Shown here: one piece after another, positions 5,512-6,272 of the stretch | How positions within the stretch are numbered: position 1 is the first letter of the stretch | How the letters are laid out: every line of letters starts with the position of its first letter | Assembly (NCBI GenBank): GCA_964235615.1 | Contig: CAXSEE010000234.1 | Span: 1 to 6,272 of the forward strand | Reading direction: 5' to 3' | DNA: 6,272 nt | DNA from: Lichenicoccus sp964235615 | GTDB taxonomy: Bacteria > Pseudomonadota > Alphaproteobacteria > Acetobacterales > Acetobacteraceae | The notes under the pieces: generated by a model | The model's database searches: none | Told to the model about the DNA's origin: nothing | Seen by the model: the letters and a program-made list of their open reading frames with translations, nothing else | Position numbers and translations under genes: made by a program

Positions 5512-6003
5512 ATGAACAAGACGACGGCGGTATTGCTGTCCGGAGCGGCGGTGCTCGGCGCGGCCATGATCGGACGACGGGCGGGTCCTGAGCATCCGCG
5601 CGAGGCGCTCTGGTATGCGGCCCTGGACAAGCCTTCCTTCACGCCGCCCGGCGCCGTGATCGGCGTCGCCTGGACCACGCTCGACGTCCTGCTCGGCGTC
5701 GCGGGAGCGAGACTGCTGCATGCCCCCTCCAGCCGGGAGCGCTCCGTGGCCCTGCTGTTCTGGTCGCTCAACCTCGCCGGGGTGGCCGGCTACCCCTGGG
5801 TGTTCTTCAAGCAGAAGCGGCTCGGCACCAGCGCCGTGGTCGTCGCCGGCATGCTGGCCTCGGCACGCGCCGCGGTCTCCACGGCGGGCAAGGTGGACCG
5901 CGTCGCCGCCGTCGCGTCGATGCCGCTGATCGGCTGGCTCGCCTTTGCCGGGTTGTTGAGCGAGGAGCTATGGCGGCGCAACCCGTTGCTCGACCGCGAC
6001 TGA
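5512..6003 (+). CDS. tspO: TspO/MBR-family integral membrane protein
   Basis: The 163-residue protein has the size and pattern of the five-helix tryptophan-rich sensory protein/mitochondrial benzodiazepine receptor (translocator) family. Visible family marks are WYAALDKPSFTPPG (34-47, pattern W-x-x-L-x-K-P-x-x-x-P-P-G), followed by VIGVAWTTLDVLLGVAGA (49-66, pattern W-x-x-L-Y-x-L-M-G), and near the end MPLIGWLAFAGLLSEELWRRNP (W-x-x-F-A-x-x-L then W-x-x-N-P). Hydrophobic segments lie at about 5-20, 47-68, 78-98, 106-124 and 132-151. Family members bind porphyrins and other hydrophobic ligands, and in Rhodobacter TspO affects tetrapyrrole-linked gene control. The ligand here is unknown. The middle of the protein (NLAGVAGYPWVFF) is divergent from the usual Q-L-x-L-N-x-x-W-S-P-x-F-F, so a divergent subfamily is likely. 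The start at 5512 is backed by a Shine-Dalgarno. It is transcribed away from fdhD, and its 3' end overlaps the HicA-like frame by 34 bases. Confidence 0.5.
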   Translation: MNKTTAVLLSGAAVLGAAMIGRRAGPEHPREALWYAALDKPSFTPPGAVIGVAWTTLDVLLGVAGARLLHAPSSRERSVALLFWSLNLAGVAGYPWVFFKQKRLGTSAVVVAGMLASARAAVSTAGKVDRVAAVASMPLIGWLAFAGLLSEELWRRNPLLDRD

Positions 6004-6161
6004 CCGGCCGCGACCGCACCTTGCAGGTTCTGGACCGCGTTCGCGGCTCGCATCACGTCTTCAAGCATTCGGATCGGCCAGGCCGTGTCGTGGCGCCGCA
6101 TCCGAAGAAGGACCTCGGCCCTGGATCGGTCGCCGCGATCCGCAAGCAGGCCGGCCTGTAG
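5970..6161 (+). CDS. hicA: HicA-like mRNA interferase toxin with atypical N-terminus
   Basis: HicA toxins are small double-stranded-RNA-binding-fold ribonucleases that cleave mRNA until neutralised by HicB. Residues 21-63 match the family very well: LDRVRGSHHVFKHSDRPG, then VVAPHPKKDLGPG and AAIRKQAGL. The active-site His in G-S-H-H (residues 26-29) and the C-terminal K-D-L-x-x-G-x-x-x-x-I-x-K-Q-A-G-L block are intact. The first 20 residues are not HicA-like: the usual first helix (pattern D-x-I-x-x-L-x-A-D-G-W) is missing. The ATG at 5970 lies inside tspO in another frame. TTG 6021 and CTG 6030 are alternative starts, and either would leave the helix out. I infer 5' damage, probably by deletion joining hicA to the tspO end, although total length (63) is normal. 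Whether it is toxic cannot be told. Confidence 0.5.
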   Translation: MAAQPVARPRLTGRDRTLQVLDRVRGSHHVFKHSDRPGRVVAPHPKKDLGPGSVAAIRKQAGL

Positions 6162-6166
6162 GACGG
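6160..6166 (+). promoter_or_regulatory. Shine-Dalgarno of hicB
   Basis: AGGACGG begins on the last two bases of the hicA stop and is 6 bases before the ATG at 6173, a typical arrangement for a coupled hicA-hicB pair. Confidence 0.5.
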
Positions 6167-6172
6167 CAGATC

Positions 6173-6272
6173 ATGCGTTATCCTGTCGCGATCGAACCTG
6201 GTACGGAAATGACGGCTTTCGGCGTCATCACCGTGGATCCCGCTCTATTGGACGACACCATCGAGCGGGTGA
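6173..6272 (+). CDS. hicB: HicB-type antitoxin, apparently internally shortened (3' end outside window)
   Basis: The 33 visible residues start MRYPVAIEPGTEMTAFGVI, the standard HicB N-terminus and first beta-strands, and follow HicA by 11 bases with a good Shine-Dalgarno. In full-length HicB the next residues should be a V-x-D-L-P-G-C-x-S-x-G-D-x-x-x-E-A block. Here the sequence instead reads TVDPALLDDTIERV, which resembles the later part of long HicB antitoxins, just before the N-[IV]-T-L-P DNA-binding segment. This suggests an in-frame loss of about 50-60 residues covering much of the toxin-neutralising RNase H-like fold (inference from memory of the family). The gene runs off the window. 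The name rests on the N-terminus and the hicA neighbour. Confidence 0.5.
   Translation, partial: MRYPVAIEPGTEMTAFGVITVDPALLDDTIERV

Overview
The window is GC-rich bacterial chromosomal DNA with dense, overlapping genes. The protein sequences (ThiE, ThiO, FdhD, TspO, HicA) look alphaproteobacterial. I would guess the Rhodospirillales/Acetobacteraceae or a Methylobacterium-like lineage, but nothing here fixes the genus.

Layout, left to right. (1) Positions 1-618, plus strand: the C-terminal 205 residues of an epoxide hydrolase-type alpha/beta hydrolase, cut by the window edge. It ends tail-to-tail with the next block, 32 bases away. (2) Positions 651-5396, minus strand: six tightly packed genes that read as one operon in the order fdhD, a HAD-like (COG5610-type) protein gene, thiO, thiS, thiG, thiE. 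fdhD overlaps the second gene by 4 bases (GTGA), and the second gene overlaps thiO by 4 bases (ATGA). thiO to thiS is 54 bases, thiS to thiG is 4, and thiG to thiE is 19. The second gene contains a 100-N assembly gap at 3524-3623. (3) Positions 5397-5511: a 115-base divergent intergenic region that must hold the start signals of both the operon and the next gene. (4) Positions 5512-6003, plus strand: a TspO/MBR-family membrane protein. (5) Positions 5970-6272, plus strand: a HicA/HicB-type toxin-antitoxin pair. The HicA N-terminus looks replaced and HicB looks internally shortened. HicB runs off the window.

How the genes work together. ThiO (glycine oxidase), ThiS (sulfur carrier), ThiG (thiazole synthase) and ThiE (thiamine phosphate synthase) form the thiazole branch and the coupling step of thiamine synthesis. 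ThiC, ThiD and ThiF are not in the window, and I see no TPP riboswitch before fdhD or thiO. FdhD moves sulfur to the molybdenum cofactor of formate dehydrogenase, so the operon joins two sulfur-transfer pathways with an uncharacterised HAD-like protein locked between them by two 4-base overlaps. The most useful points for a second look are this linkage, the gene junctions (a Shine-Dalgarno inside the Gly-Gly codons of thiS, a 12-base duplication making a three-codon minicistron before thiE, and a tandem duplication at the thiO start) and the apparently decayed hicAB pair.
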